NCBI RefSeq assembly: GCF_000425265.1
Contig: NZ_KE384342.1
Span: forward strand, 700,245-764,244
Length of the DNA: 64,000 nucleotides
Source: Maridesulfovibrio zosterae DSM 11974
GTDB lineage: Bacteria; Desulfobacterota; Desulfovibrionia; Desulfovibrionales; Desulfovibrionaceae
Direction: 5' to 3'
The notes below the pieces were generated by a model. The model ran no database searches. It saw only the letters and a list, made by a program, of their open reading frames with translations, and was not told where the DNA came from. Below are positions 52,962-62,359 of this stretch, one piece after another. The position numbers and the translations under genes are program-made. The first letter of the stretch is position 1; each line of letters begins with the position of its first letter.

Positions 52962-52991
52962 TATGTAATGGTGGGCAATACAAGATTCGAA
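52962..52991. other. att site within tRNA-Arg (right end of element B)
   Basis: 30 bp covering the tRNA 3' end and flank, repeated at 47236-47265 with one difference (A/G). Crossing over here keeps the tRNA intact. Confidence 0.85.
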
Positions 52992-53045
52992 CTTGTGGCC
53001 TTCAGCTCCGGAGGCTGACACTCTATCCAACTGAGCTAATTGCCC
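52969..53045 (-). tRNA. tRNA-Arg (CCG)
   Basis: 77 nt with encoded CCA. Acceptor GGGCAAT/ATTGCCC with discriminator A, D arm GCTC..GAGT, anticodon stem TCAGC/GCTGA with loop CTCCGGA (anticodon CCG, Arg), and T arm CAAG-TTCGAAT-CTTG. Cloverleaf complete. It is the integration target of the islands to its left. Confidence 0.97.
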
Positions 53046-53184
53046 ACACAGATCGCCTTAGTATCCATCGACATGCTTTTCTGTCAAGAAAAAACTGTAT
53101 AATTGTAAAATATTATCACAAGATAAATACGTATATAATTCATGCATTGATTGAAACTAATCAAAAAACTGAGCCTGTTAAATA

Positions 53185-53598
53185 TTACCGACTCTCTGCC
53201 CTTTTAAATCTAAATGCCAACGCAGCTGCAATCAGCAACACAACGTCACGGCCTATTGTTTCCGCCATGTTTGAAATCTGCGCCGCATCGGTCGAAAAAC
53301 AGCCGCAGGCAACGTCTATTCCTCTATAGATGGTAGATAACAGTGCTGCAATAAAAACAAGCAGCATTATGATTAGTATTGATGCTGAGATATCCGTCAG
53401 CACGTTGCAAACAAGCATTGCTCCGCAAACAAACTCTAGCCACGGCAGCAACATGGCTACAGGGCCGATCATCATCTGCGGTAAAATCTGATAATTTTTA
53501 ATAATCCCTGCAAAAGCAACCGGATCAATAATTTTATCTATACTTGCAAATATAAATACCAAGCCTAAAATTATACGTGGTAATGACTTAAAATCCAT
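53185..53598 (-). CDS. MauE/DoxX-like membrane protein
   Basis: 137 residues with four membrane helices (LPRIILGLVFIFASIDKIID..., LPWLEFVCGAMLVCNVLT) and the VACGCF motif before the last helices, typical of MauE-type proteins linked to disulfide or thiol chemistry. Its ATG overlaps the stop of the rhodanese gene (TAATG), so the two act together, probably in periplasmic sulfur-thiol handling. Last gene before the tRNA. Confidence 0.82.
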   Translation of the reverse strand: MDFKSLPRIILGLVFIFASIDKIIDPVAFAGIIKNYQILPQMMIGPVAMLLPWLEFVCGAMLVCNVLTDISASILIIMLLVFIAALLSTIYRGIDVACGCFSTDAAQISNMAETIGRDVVLLIAAALAFRFKRAESR

Positions 53599-54071
53599 TA
53601 GTTTGTCTCCAAATCTCTTCCAGAGCTGATCCAGCCGTCTATGCCCTCTGCATACACTGAAATATCTCTCAATCCTTTTGCCTCCAGTTTCTTGGCAACT
53701 GTCATGCTTTTACCGCAAGAAAGTCCGTCACAATACACAATGATAGGCTTGCCCGGCTCAATCTGCTGAACCATGCCGTCCAGTTCTTCACCAATTGCCC
53801 AGTATGGTATGTTCAGCGCACTCGGTATATGCCCCATGTCATAATCAGTATCACTGCGGGCATCGACAAATGTAAATTTTCCGGAATCATAATCCTGAAA
53901 TAAATCCTGAGTTCCAATTTCAGATATTACCGAAACCGGAGGGGCCGTCAATTCGCTGAAAGAACTGATCGGCTTGGGCCTTACCACATTAAATCCGAAC
54001 GCCAGCATCGCTGCCAGAGCACACAGAAAGAGTATCTTCAGAAGACAAACTGTCTTTTTTCCAAATTTCAT
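53598..54071 (-). CDS. Membrane-anchored rhodanese-like sulfurtransferase
   Basis: 157 residues. N-terminal helix at about 8-27 as signal/anchor, then a rhodanese domain with FVDARSDTDYDMGHIPSALN and active-site loop YCDGLSCGKS, whose Cys would carry persulfide. A second Cys in the loop is unusual and could form a disulfide. Start at 54071 has AGGTG upstream; the longer frame is rejected. Translationally coupled to the MauE-like gene. Confidence 0.86.
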   Translation of the reverse strand: MKFGKKTVCLLKILFLCALAAMLAFGFNVVRPKPISSFSELTAPPVSVISEIGTQDLFQDYDSGKFTFVDARSDTDYDMGHIPSALNIPYWAIGEELDGMVQQIEPGKPIIVYCDGLSCGKSMTVAKKLEAKGLRDISVYAEGIDGWISSGRDLETN

Positions 54072-54375
54072 TATCAACACCTGACTTAATATTTTACGCC
54101 ACAGAAATAGCAACAATGGAATATTCCTGACATATGAGATACCACAGGGCAAAACAATAGAGCAACCGTATAATCCATACAAATTATTCACATCTTTTTG
54201 CAATTATGATCTAAAAAAGACATAATACAAATCATAAATATAAATGGCTTAGTGTAAAATAAGCTGGAGAACAGATGAAAAGCATGATGAATAAAAATTA
54301 AATAATATTAGAAATTTGAAAAAAAATAAAGCAGATTACATAATGAAGAAAGAGAAATGAAAATGGCTTTAAAAA

Positions 54376-54407
54376 CAAAAAAAGGTGTGTTCATGATGAA
54401 CACACCC
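54376..54407 (-). terminator. Terminator of the SRP RNA gene
   Basis: GGTGTGTTC/GAACACACC hairpin followed by seven T on the minus strand. Confidence 0.88.
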
Positions 54408-54416
54408 TTCTTTCAG

Positions 54417-54503
54417 CGAGACCGGACACCCGGGATAAACCGTTACCGCTGCTTCCTTTCGGACCTGACGGAATTCACAGCGCACCCGCCATCCGGCCTC
54501 TCT
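54417..54503 (-). ncRNA. ffs: Signal recognition particle RNA (small bacterial type)
   Basis: The minus strand holds GTCAGGTCCGAAAGGAAGCAGC, i.e. the SRP domain IV core (AGGTCCGaaAGGAAGCAGC). Flanks pair as one long hairpin: GAGAGGCCGGAT at the 5' end with GTCCGGTCTC at the 3' end. About 87 nt, matching the 4.5S RNA type. It binds Ffh for co-translational membrane targeting. Ends are approximate. Confidence 0.93.
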
Positions 54504-54727
54504 GTAAAAAACTTTGTCATTGCGACGAGGAGAAATACCTATTGATTCAAGCTTAAATTGTCAAGCAATATTAGTAAAAAGTCTGGATTTTTTTAAAAAT
54601 AATTTTAAAAGTCATGAAACAGACCTGATAAAGATGAATTTCAACAACTTTAACACTTTATCTCTTAAACGTTTTTTGATTAACTGATCAGACAATAAAT
54701 ATAAATAATAAAATTTCGGAGTTTAAA

Positions 54728-55132
54728 ATGGATGCTAAAAATGTAAATGATGTTGAAGGCGTAAAAGTTCAGCAGATCGGTTATAAAGGCCATGATTACG
54801 AGGTCAAAGGTGTCACCATCCGCTGGCTCTCCAAATCAGGACAAGATGCAAACGGACAGCCTGAATACGGTCTCAGACATTTCACAATTGAACCCGGCGG
54901 AGAAATCCCTGCCCACAATCATTTTTATCTGCAAACCGTATATATTGAAAAAGGTCAGTTCGAGTGCTTCACTTCCGATCCTGAAACCGATGAGATTATT
55001 GAAAGCAAAATATGCGGTCCGGGAGACTTTGTTTATTCTGAATGCATGGAACCGCACGGAATGCGCAACATCAGTAAAACTGAAGATGCGACATTTATCT
55101 GCTGCATTTGCAACGTATATGACAAAAAATAA
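54728..55132 (+). CDS. Cupin-domain protein
   Basis: 134 residues, single cupin barrel. Metal-binding motif 1 is HNHFYLQTVYIEKGQFEC, where two His are present, and motif 2 is GDFVYSECMEPHGMRN. A Cys-rich end (FICCICNVYD) is notable. Substrate unknown; such small cupins act in sugar, thiol or signalling chemistry. GGAG lies 9 nt before the ATG. Single gene with terminator. Confidence 0.85.
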   Translation: MDAKNVNDVEGVKVQQIGYKGHDYEVKGVTIRWLSKSGQDANGQPEYGLRHFTIEPGGEIPAHNHFYLQTVYIEKGQFECFTSDPETDEIIESKICGPGDFVYSECMEPHGMRNISKTEDATFICCICNVYDKK

Positions 55133-55210
55133 TTGTTTTAGAAATTCTAATAACAGTTCTTTTTAATGCAATTACAGATAAAATCTTCTTCTGTTTTTTA
55201 GCTCGCAAAA

Positions 55211-55255
55211 AGGGAGGCTTGACCATTCACCGTCATCGCCTCCCTGCTTTTTTTT
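55211..55255 (+). terminator. Bidirectional terminator between cupin gene and uvrC
   Basis: AGGGAGGC/GCCTCCCT stem with a 19-nt loop and a long T run on the plus strand; five T on the minus side can end uvrC. Confidence 0.85.
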
Positions 55256-55306
55256 ATAATCTGCTGCAAGTCTTAAATATTTGTTACGCGTTCAGTTAAC
55301 AAGAAG

Positions 55307-57109
55307 TTATACAGCCTTAAAAGCATCAAAAATCTGCTGTGCTCTTTTTTTACCTATCCCCTTAACAGCAGCCAGTTCCTGCACAGTAGCAGCCTTCATT
55401 TTTTGAACTGCACCAAATTCATCCCACAAAAGACGTGCGGTTTTAGGACCAATTCCGGGTAAAGCCAATACTTCGCTTTGCAGAACCTTTTTCTTTCTCG
55501 ATTTACGCTGCCGACCTATTACGAAACGGTGAGCCTCGTCCCTGACATTTTGCAGATACAACAGCTCAGGACTTCCGCCTTTCAGAGGAAGATGATTTTT
55601 TCGTCCGGGCCTGAAAATACGGTCTTCCAACTCCCCTGCTTTGCGGGTCGGCCCCTTAGCAATTGAAGCAAGATGCGGAACAGGAGTTTCTTCAGTCCAG
55701 TTTTCCGCAAACGCTTTCTCAACAGCTGCGAGCTGGCCTTTACCGCCATCTATTAATATAAGATCAGCCCAAGGAGGTCCTGAATCAATTCGTTTGACCA
55801 CCCAGTGATAAAGAGCTGCGTAGTCATCAGATGAATGCTCAAGTTCAGGAAAAACGTATGTGCGGTATTGCGATTTCTCAGGCTTGGCTTCCTCAAATAC
55901 GACCATGCCGACACGCATCCCCTCTCCGCCAAGATGTGATGCATCTATACATTCTATTCGCTGCGGAGCAGCTGAAAGCTTAAGTTTTGCGGCTAACACA
56001 TCAAGAATATCAACATTCTTCTTCTCATTGGCACCGAAAGCGGCATTCTTCCGTGCAATCTCCAGAAGACGTTTTTCCTCCCCTGTGCCGGGTGTAACAA
56101 TACGGACTGGATTTTTACTGCGTTCAGTAAGAATTTCCATTGAACTCTGCATATCAAATTCAAACGGGACAAGCAGTTTTGAGGGGATAAATTTGGTCGA
56201 GGTATAAAACTGGCTTACAAAACTATGCAAAATCTCTTCGCCATCTTCAAGGCTGAGACCGGGCCAGAAGAAATTCTTTTTATCCAGAAGGCGTCCCCTC
56301 CTTATAAATAATAAACCAAGCCCTACCCCTTGCGAAGACTCAGCCAGGGCAATTACATCAATATCCGACGAATCATTAAAAACAACAGACTGCTTTTCAA
56401 TCGTTTTTCCAACAGCCTTTATCTGATCACGCAAATTTGCAGCCTTTTCAAACTCAAGAGCTTCGGAAGCAATCTCCATCTCCCGCCGCAAAGATGAAAT
56501 CAAATCGCCGGCCTTACCGGATAAAAGCATCTCAACCTGATGAACAAGATCCATATAGTCTTTTCGGGGCACAAAATTTACACATGGCCCAAGACACTGC
56601 TTCATATCGTGATACAGACAGGGCCGTACTCTATTTTTAAACGATGAATCAGAACATTTACGCAGCGGAAAAACTTTGCCCAAAATCTTCCAGGTTTCAC
56701 GGGCAAAATAGCTTGATGTATATGGTCCGAAATAAACAGATCCATCACGCACAACTTTGCGGGTCAGCCGTAAACGCGGATATTCAGATTTTTTATCAAG
56801 CTGAAACAGAACATACTGCTTATCATCACGTAAAACGATATTATAGCGAGGCCGATGTTTTTTGATCAAACTAGCTTCAAGCAGCAAAGCTTCTTTCTCT
56901 GTGGCTGTCACAAGAGTATCGATGGAACATATTTTTGAGACGAGTACCCTTGTCTTGGGCGTATGTTTCTCAATAGCCCTGAAGTATGAAGAAAGACGCT
57001 TTCTAAGAACACGCGCTTTCCCTACATATATAATACGTCCGGCTGAATCTTTCATAAGATACACACCCGGAGAAGACGGAAAATCGGCACTGATAAACTC
57101 AAAACTCAT
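55307..57109 (-). CDS. uvrC: Excinuclease ABC subunit C
   Basis: 600 residues. GIY-YIG endonuclease domain at the N-terminus (PGVYLMKDSAGRIIYVGKA), UVR motif near 200-235 for UvrB contact, the RNase H-like C-terminal nuclease (IECIDASHLGG, LILIDGGKGQ), and two helix-hairpin-helix motifs at the end (LPGIGPKTARLLW, VKGIGKKRAQQIF). It makes both incisions in nucleotide excision repair. Full length. Single gene. Confidence 0.97.
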   Translation of the reverse strand: MSFEFISADFPSSPGVYLMKDSAGRIIYVGKARVLRKRLSSYFRAIEKHTPKTRVLVSKICSIDTLVTATEKEALLLEASLIKKHRPRYNIVLRDDKQYVLFQLDKKSEYPRLRLTRKVVRDGSVYFGPYTSSYFARETWKILGKVFPLRKCSDSSFKNRVRPCLYHDMKQCLGPCVNFVPRKDYMDLVHQVEMLLSGKAGDLISSLRREMEIASEALEFEKAANLRDQIKAVGKTIEKQSVVFNDSSDIDVIALAESSQGVGLGLLFIRRGRLLDKKNFFWPGLSLEDGEEILHSFVSQFYTSTKFIPSKLLVPFEFDMQSSMEILTERSKNPVRIVTPGTGEEKRLLEIARKNAAFGANEKKNVDILDVLAAKLKLSAAPQRIECIDASHLGGEGMRVGMVVFEEAKPEKSQYRTYVFPELEHSSDDYAALYHWVVKRIDSGPPWADLILIDGGKGQLAAVEKAFAENWTEETPVPHLASIAKGPTRKAGELEDRIFRPGRKNHLPLKGGSPELLYLQNVRDEAHRFVIGRQRKSRKKKVLQSEVLALPGIGPKTARLLWDEFGAVQKMKAATVQELAAVKGIGKKRAQQIFDAFKAV

Positions 57110-57308
57110 TTTAACTGCACTCGTATAAAATTTTAAACTTTACCCTTTGACACACTTTCTGGACTATATCTGCCTTTCAACCTTGTCAACAAAGGCTTAA
57201 TTCAGTGTATCCTTAAGTCTAGAGATTTTCTATTTTTTTAAACTTCAAAATGAGTATAATTTTTTATACGGTAAAATTTTTTTTACTTTAGTCAAAAAAA
57301 TGTAATTT

Positions 57309-57337
57309 TTGACTTGCATTGCACTGCACTTACAGAT
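57309..57337 (+). promoter_or_regulatory. Putative porin promoter
   Basis: TTGACT (57309-57314), 17-nt spacer, ACAGAT (57332-57337). The -35 is strong, the -10 weak; it leaves a 5' leader of about 65 nt. Confidence 0.4.
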
Positions 57338-57407
57338 AAAACGACTCTTGAAGGTAGGCGTCAGGCAATCGTGCTTGAAAAAATTATTCAGCAAAAGGAA
57401 TAAAATT

Positions 57408-58826
57408 ATGAAAAAATTAGTAACCCTCGCAGTCCTCACCATTATGGTGCTCGGATTTGCAGGTATTGCTTCTGCCGTAGAACTGGAAGCCAAAGGTAAA
57501 TTCCAGTTCCAGGCTAACATCATTGACAACAGCGACTATCTGTCCGCTGAAAACGACGGTGTACAGGAAGATGACCTGAACTTCTACTTCCGTGCTCGTG
57601 CTCAGTTCCGTTTCATCGCAAACGAAAACCTGATGTCCGAATTGTACGTTGAGTACAAAACCCGCGTTGGTGCTTCTGATTCTGACCTTAACTCCGGTTC
57701 TACTGACCGTCAGCTCGGTATCAAAAGAATGTTCTTGCAGTACCGTTTCCCCGGCACTGAAGTCCTGACTACCGCTGGTGTATTCGCTATCGAACTTCCT
57801 GGCGCAGCTAGCGGCAACGTTGTTCTCGGCGATATCGATGCTGGTGCTTTATTCGTTGAATCTCCTATCACTGACCAGATCGGCATCACTGCTGGTTTCA
57901 TCCGTGCATACGATGCAAACAGCGAAGACGGTTCTACAACCTACGGCGTTCAGGCTGCAACTACCACTAAACATGATGAAGTTGACCTGTTCTACGCTGG
58001 CGTACCTGTTAAAATCGACGGCATCGAAGCTACACCTTACTTCATGTACGGCCTGATCGGTAAAGACACCTACGGCGCTCTCGGTACCAGCTCCGGTATC
58101 TCCGGCAACAAAGGTCTTTCTACTTTCGGAACTACTCCATTTGACAAAGATGCAACTGCATGGTGGCTCGGTACTTCTTTCTCCATGGACATGTTTGATC
58201 CTTTCGTACTGAAAGCTGACATCGTTTACGGTGCTATCGACGCTAACAAAAAACAGAATGACCGTTCCGGTCTGCTCGTTGACGCTAGCCTCGCTTACAC
58301 AGGTTTTGATTTCGTACAGCCTAAAGTAATGTTTGCTTACTCAACTGGTGAAGACGACAATACCGACAACGGTTCTGAACGTCTTCCTAGCGTAAACAAC
58401 AACTTTGCATTCGGTACTACCTACTTTGGTGGTTCTGCTCTGACTTCTTCTGACTTCAACGACCAGAACCAGCTCGGTTTCTGGATGGCTGGTCTGTCTT
58501 TTGAAGGTATCTCTTTCCTTGACAAACTTACCCACGATCTTACTTTCTTGTACATCAAAGGTACTAACGACAAGGACCTGATCAAAAACTCTGCAGCTAC
58601 CCTTACTAATGGTGTTGCAGATGGTAACTTCCTTACCACTGAAGACCAGGCTTTCGAAGTTGACTTCAACACCAACTACCAGATCTACGACGAACTGGCA
58701 GCTATCGTTGAATTCGGTTACGTAGACGTTGACCTTGATAAGAACACTTGGGAAAACTACAATGCACGTAACGGCAAAGACGATCCTTTGCTGAAACTTG
58801 CTATTGGCCTCGTTTACTCTTTCTAA
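57408..58826 (+). CDS. Outer-membrane porin, Desulfovibrio type
   Basis: 472 residues with a signal peptide (MKKLVTLAVLTIMVLGFAGI, cleavage near ASA-VE) and alternating beta strands ending in LAIGLVYSF, the C-terminal Phe signature recognised by the BAM machinery. The length and the EAKGKFQFQANIIDN start fit the abundant homotrimeric porins of Desulfovibrionaceae. Codon use is strongly biased (GCT, GGT, AAC, TTC), as in very highly expressed genes. AAAGGAA lies 9 nt before the ATG; the upstream extension is not coding. Confidence 0.92.
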   Translation: MKKLVTLAVLTIMVLGFAGIASAVELEAKGKFQFQANIIDNSDYLSAENDGVQEDDLNFYFRARAQFRFIANENLMSELYVEYKTRVGASDSDLNSGSTDRQLGIKRMFLQYRFPGTEVLTTAGVFAIELPGAASGNVVLGDIDAGALFVESPITDQIGITAGFIRAYDANSEDGSTTYGVQAATTTKHDEVDLFYAGVPVKIDGIEATPYFMYGLIGKDTYGALGTSSGISGNKGLSTFGTTPFDKDATAWWLGTSFSMDMFDPFVLKADIVYGAIDANKKQNDRSGLLVDASLAYTGFDFVQPKVMFAYSTGEDDNTDNGSERLPSVNNNFAFGTTYFGGSALTSSDFNDQNQLGFWMAGLSFEGISFLDKLTHDLTFLYIKGTNDKDLIKNSAATLTNGVADGNFLTTEDQAFEVDFNTNYQIYDELAAIVEFGYVDVDLDKNTWENYNARNGKDDPLLKLAIGLVYSF

Positions 58827-58858
58827 GAGTTACCTAAGTTCTTAAAGTCCTGACGCCG

Positions 58859-58891
58859 GGGGCCGGAAGTGAATCACTTCCGGCCCTTTTT
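58859..58891 (+). terminator. Rho-independent terminator after the porin gene
   Basis: GGGCCGGAAGTG/CACTTCCGGCCC-type stem with AAT loop and T5. Confidence 0.92.
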
Positions 58892-59067
58892 AATTACAGC
58901 TCATCCAGCCCCTATTCTTCTCGACTTCCTCTCGACTTTTTAAAAACATTACGATAAGGGTCAAAGCATCTTACTTAACACTCTTCATTAATACCATTTC
59001 CCCCGCTTCGGGTACGGTGTTATACACATATACTATTTTCACATTCATCAAGTTTAAGGATTTTCTA

Positions 59068-60372
59068 ATGCCTTGCAGAGATATCAATTATTCAGGTCAG
59101 ACAGACTGGCCTGAAGTAAAAAAATGGCTGGAACTCAGAATAAACCCTGACAGCAAAGTTGACGGCATTGTCAAAGACATTCTTGCCAATGTAAAAAACA
59201 ACGGCAATCAGGCTCTCATCGAATACACCCAGAAATATGATTGCCCTGAATTCACTCAGGAAATGCTTAAAGTCTCTCTGGATTCAGTTCGACTGGCTTA
59301 TGCTGAAGTAGAAACTGAAGATCTTGAGATTATCGAAGAAGCTATCCGCAACATAAGAAATTTTCATCGTAAGCAGGTAGAAGAATCCTGGTGGACGACC
59401 GGTGAGGATGGAACCATTCTGGGACAACTTGTTCGTCCAGTCGATAGAGTCGGACTTTATGTCCCCGGTGGACAGGGGGGAGAGACTCCTCTTATTTCAA
59501 GCATGATTATGAATGCTGTCCCAGCGCAGGTTGCCGGAGTTAAAGAAATTGCTGTCATCTCTCCGCCGAGAAAAGACGGTACACTAAATCCGTACATTCT
59601 TGCTACAGCTCAGGTTTTAGGTATAAAAGAAATCTACGCCAGCGGCTCTGCATGGGCAATAGGCGCACTTGCATATGGGACTCAAACCATAGCTCCATGC
59701 GATGTCATTGCCGGACCGGGCAATATTTTCGTTGCCACTGCGAAAGGACAACTGGTCGGCGAAGTCGGAATTGATATGATCGCCGGCCCAAGTGAAGTTG
59801 CAATACTTGCCGACGGCAACTCAGATCCGGCATGGCTGGCTGCAGATTTACTTTCGCAGGCAGAGCATGATCCCCTTGCGGCATCGATACTAATCACATG
59901 GGATAAAGATCTCGGTGCAAAGGTAAAAGCTGAGCTGAAAAGACAGGCAGATCTACTGCCCCGCAGTGAAATTGCTTTTAAATCACTTGAAGACTGGGGT
60001 GCTATTGTAACTGTACCTGATCGTGATACCGGAATAAATTTTGTTAATAATATGGCTCCTGAACATCTGGAGCTGGCATTTGAAGACCCTTGGAGTGCTC
60101 TGGGATTGATAAAGCACGCCGGAGCTATTTTCATGGGACACTTTACTCCTGAACCTGTGGGTGACTACTTTGCCGGGCCGAACCATGTTCTGCCTACAGT
60201 AGGAACTGCAAGGTTCTCATCTGCTCTTTCAGTAGAGACATTTACTAAAAAGACCAGCCTGATCTACACTGATCAGAATTATGTGACCCGCCATGGCGGA
60301 AAAATTGCTAGGCTTGCAAGACTGGAAGGTCTTGAAGCTCATGCACGTTCAGTTGAAACTCGTTTAAAATAA
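59068..60372 (+). CDS. hisD: Histidinol dehydrogenase
   Basis: 434 residues. Family signatures: VPGGQGGETPLISSM, the long segment IDMIAGPSEVAILADG, LLSQAEHDPLA with catalytic His, and PEPVGDYFAGPNHVLPT. Oxidises L-histidinol to histidine with NAD in two steps, zinc dependent. AAGGA lies 7 nt before the ATG at 59068; the longer frame is rejected. It is followed by purC 12 bp later; histidine and purine routes share AICAR, so the pairing makes metabolic sense. Confidence 0.97.
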   Translation: MPCRDINYSGQTDWPEVKKWLELRINPDSKVDGIVKDILANVKNNGNQALIEYTQKYDCPEFTQEMLKVSLDSVRLAYAEVETEDLEIIEEAIRNIRNFHRKQVEESWWTTGEDGTILGQLVRPVDRVGLYVPGGQGGETPLISSMIMNAVPAQVAGVKEIAVISPPRKDGTLNPYILATAQVLGIKEIYASGSAWAIGALAYGTQTIAPCDVIAGPGNIFVATAKGQLVGEVGIDMIAGPSEVAILADGNSDPAWLAADLLSQAEHDPLAASILITWDKDLGAKVKAELKRQADLLPRSEIAFKSLEDWGAIVTVPDRDTGINFVNNMAPEHLELAFEDPWSALGLIKHAGAIFMGHFTPEPVGDYFAGPNHVLPTVGTARFSSALSVETFTKKTSLIYTDQNYVTRHGGKIARLARLEGLEAHARSVETRLK

Positions 60373-60384
60373 GAGGATACGCGG

Positions 60385-61287
60385 ATGTCCAAAGCACATG
60401 TTATAGAAACTGATATCAAAGAACTTAAACTTCTTTCCCGCGGGAAAGTACGTGATATCTATGAAGTCGAAGATGATAAACTTCTTCTGGTAACCACAGA
60501 CAGAATCTCAGCTTATGACGTTATAATGCCCAACCCGATTGAAGATAAAGGTAAAATCCTGAACCAGATTACTCTGTTCTGGATGGACATGTTCAAAGAC
60601 ATCGTTCCTAACCACCTTATCGCTTCAAATGTTGATGATTATCCGGAAGTTCTGCATAAATACCGTGACCAGCTTGAAGGCCGCTCTGTTCTGGTAAAAA
60701 AAGCCAAGCCACTGCCAATTGAGTGTATTGTGCGCGGTTACATTACCGGTTCCGGCTGGAAAGATTATCTGGCTACAGGTGAAGTCTGCGGACATAAACT
60801 TCCCGAAGGACTTAAAGAATCAGAAATACTTGAGCAGCCTCTGTTCACTCCTTCAACAAAAGCTGATCTCGGCGAACATGATGAAAACATCAGCGTTGAA
60901 AAAGCAATGGAAATGCTTGGACCTGACCTTTTCAAAAAAGTTCAAGATGTTACTCTCTCAATTTACCGTCGCGGCCGTGATTATGCCCGTGAAAAAGGTA
61001 TTATCATTGCTGACACCAAATTTGAATTTGGTCTTCTAGGTGAAGAATTAATCATCATTGATGAAGTTCTCACTCCTGATTCATCCAGATTCTGGCCTGT
61101 TGAAGGATATGAAGCAGGTAAATCTCAGCCCAGCTTTGACAAACAGTTCCTGCGTGACTGGCTGACAGAAATAAAATTCAATAAACAGCCTCCAGCTCCT
61201 GAAGTTCCTGAAGAAATCGCGACCAAAACTCGTGAAAAATATATGGAAGCTTTCAAACTCTTGACCGAAAGCGAGCTTGACGCTTAA
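60385..61287 (+). CDS. purC: SAICAR synthetase
   Basis: 300 residues with [13 protein letters not shown] and [20 protein letters not shown] at the N-terminus, [12 protein letters not shown], and [17 protein letters not shown]. Joins CAIR and aspartate in purine synthesis, using ATP. AGAGGATACGCGG precedes the ATG. It is the longer, eukaryote-like PurC form common in deltaproteobacteria. Operon with hisD and probably fabI. Confidence 0.97.
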   Translation: MSKAHVIETDIKELKLLSRGKVRDIYEVEDDKLLLVTTDRISAYDVIMPNPIEDKGKILNQITLFWMDMFKDIVPNHLIASNVDDYPEVLHKYRDQLEGRSVLVKKAKPLPIECIVRGYITGSGWKDYLATGEVCGHKLPEGLKESEILEQPLFTPSTKADLGEHDENISVEKAMEMLGPDLFKKVQDVTLSIYRRGRDYAREKGIIIADTKFEFGLLGEELIIIDEVLTPDSSRFWPVEGYEAGKSQPSFDKQFLRDWLTEIKFNKQPPAPEVPEEIATKTREKYMEAFKLLTESELDA

Positions 61288-61418
61288 TAGTCTATAAACT
61301 GATCTGACAGTAATTATTCTTTTACAAAGCAACAAGGCTTGCAAAATTGCGCCTATAAGCCTTAAAAAACTTGTTGAACTGTCATTTTCTAATTGAAATA
61401 GTAAATAAGGAGATATCA

Positions 61419-62183
61419 ATGCTGCTGGAAGGAAAAAAAGCACTGATTTTCGGTGTAGCTAATGAAAAAAGCATTGCTTACGGAATTGCTGAACAGTTTA
61501 AAAAACAGGGAGCAAGACTTGCTTTCAGTTATGTAAACGAAGCTATTCAGAAACGTGTTGAGCCTATCAGTGATGAACTGGGCGGCGAATTCACTTTTCA
61601 GTGTGATGTTTGCAGCGATGAAGATGTTGCTAAATCCGCTGCCACTGTAAAAGAAAAATGGGGAGATGTAGATATCCTCATTCATTCAGTAGCATTTGCC
61701 AACCGTGAAGACCTAAAGAAAAGATATATCGAAACATCCCGCGAAGGTTTTCACCTCGCTATGGATGTCTCTGCATATTCACTTGTGAGTCTCTGCAGTG
61801 CATATGAGCCTTTACTGAAACCAGGCAGCTCCGTAATGGCTATGACCTACCTCGGAGCAACCAAGGTTATTACCAACTATAATGTCATGGGTGTTGCTAA
61901 AGCTGCTCTTGAAGCAAGTATGCGCTATCTTTCCTCCGATCTCGGAGCAAAAGGTGTCCGTGTTAATGCTATCAGTGCCGGTCCTATCAAAACTCTTGCT
62001 TCTTCCGGTATTTCAGGATTTAAATCCATCTTCTCCCACATTGAAGAAAAAGCTCCTCTGGGCAAAAATGTGTCCACTGAGGATGTTGGTAAGACAGCTG
62101 TATATCTTGCATCTGACCTTTCCAGTGGTGTTACCGGCGAAGTCCATTTCGTGGATGCCGGTTACAACATAATGGGTCTGTAA
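61419..62183 (+). CDS. fabI: Enoyl-ACP reductase (NADH)
   Basis: 254 residues, SDR fold. Starts MLLEGKKALIFGVANEKSIA, the FabI nucleotide-binding segment; the catalytic pair is in NYNVMGVAK (Tyr-x6-Lys). Last reduction of the fatty-acid elongation cycle; target of triclosan-type inhibitors in this family. AAGGAG 6 nt before ATG 61419; the upstream extension is rejected. 131 bp after purC. Confidence 0.96.
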   Translation: MLLEGKKALIFGVANEKSIAYGIAEQFKKQGARLAFSYVNEAIQKRVEPISDELGGEFTFQCDVCSDEDVAKSAATVKEKWGDVDILIHSVAFANREDLKKRYIETSREGFHLAMDVSAYSLVSLCSAYEPLLKPGSSVMAMTYLGATKVITNYNVMGVAKAALEASMRYLSSDLGAKGVRVNAISAGPIKTLASSGISGFKSIFSHIEEKAPLGKNVSTEDVGKTAVYLASDLSSGVTGEVHFVDAGYNIMGL

Positions 62184-62212
62184 AAGATAAATTGCATAAA
62201 AAACACAACCAT

Positions 62213-62248
62213 AGGTGGAAGTATTTTTACTTCCGCCTTTTTCTTTTT
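62213..62248 (+). terminator. Rho-independent terminator after fabI
   Basis: AGGTGGAAGTA/TACTTCCGCCT hairpin and T-rich tail. Confidence 0.88.
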
Positions 62249-62359
62249 TAATATATATCTACTCTGTTGCTTGACAGAGCAGATTAAAGGGACTAAACAT
62301 CCCTCTTTCGCCTTGCCCTTAAAAAGGAAAGGGCCATAGACCATAAGGAGGTTTTATAA

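Larger units (their letters stand above)
47236..52991. mobile_element. Integrative element B with retron-like module
   Basis: About 5.7 kb between direct repeats of the tRNA-Arg(CCG) 3' end. Gene order from the left: CoiA-like nuclease (+), retron-type RT, XRE-like HTH, small basic protein, structured non-coding DNA with AGGTGTCA iterons, HigA, HigB, tyrosine integrase (all -), then the tRNA. TTACCCAC words just inside both ends look like integrase arm sites. The integrase is intact, so the element may still be mobile. Confidence 0.82.

Noticed and set aside
54357-54545. Short plus-strand frame
   Set aside because: It overlies the SRP RNA gene and its terminator on the other strand.
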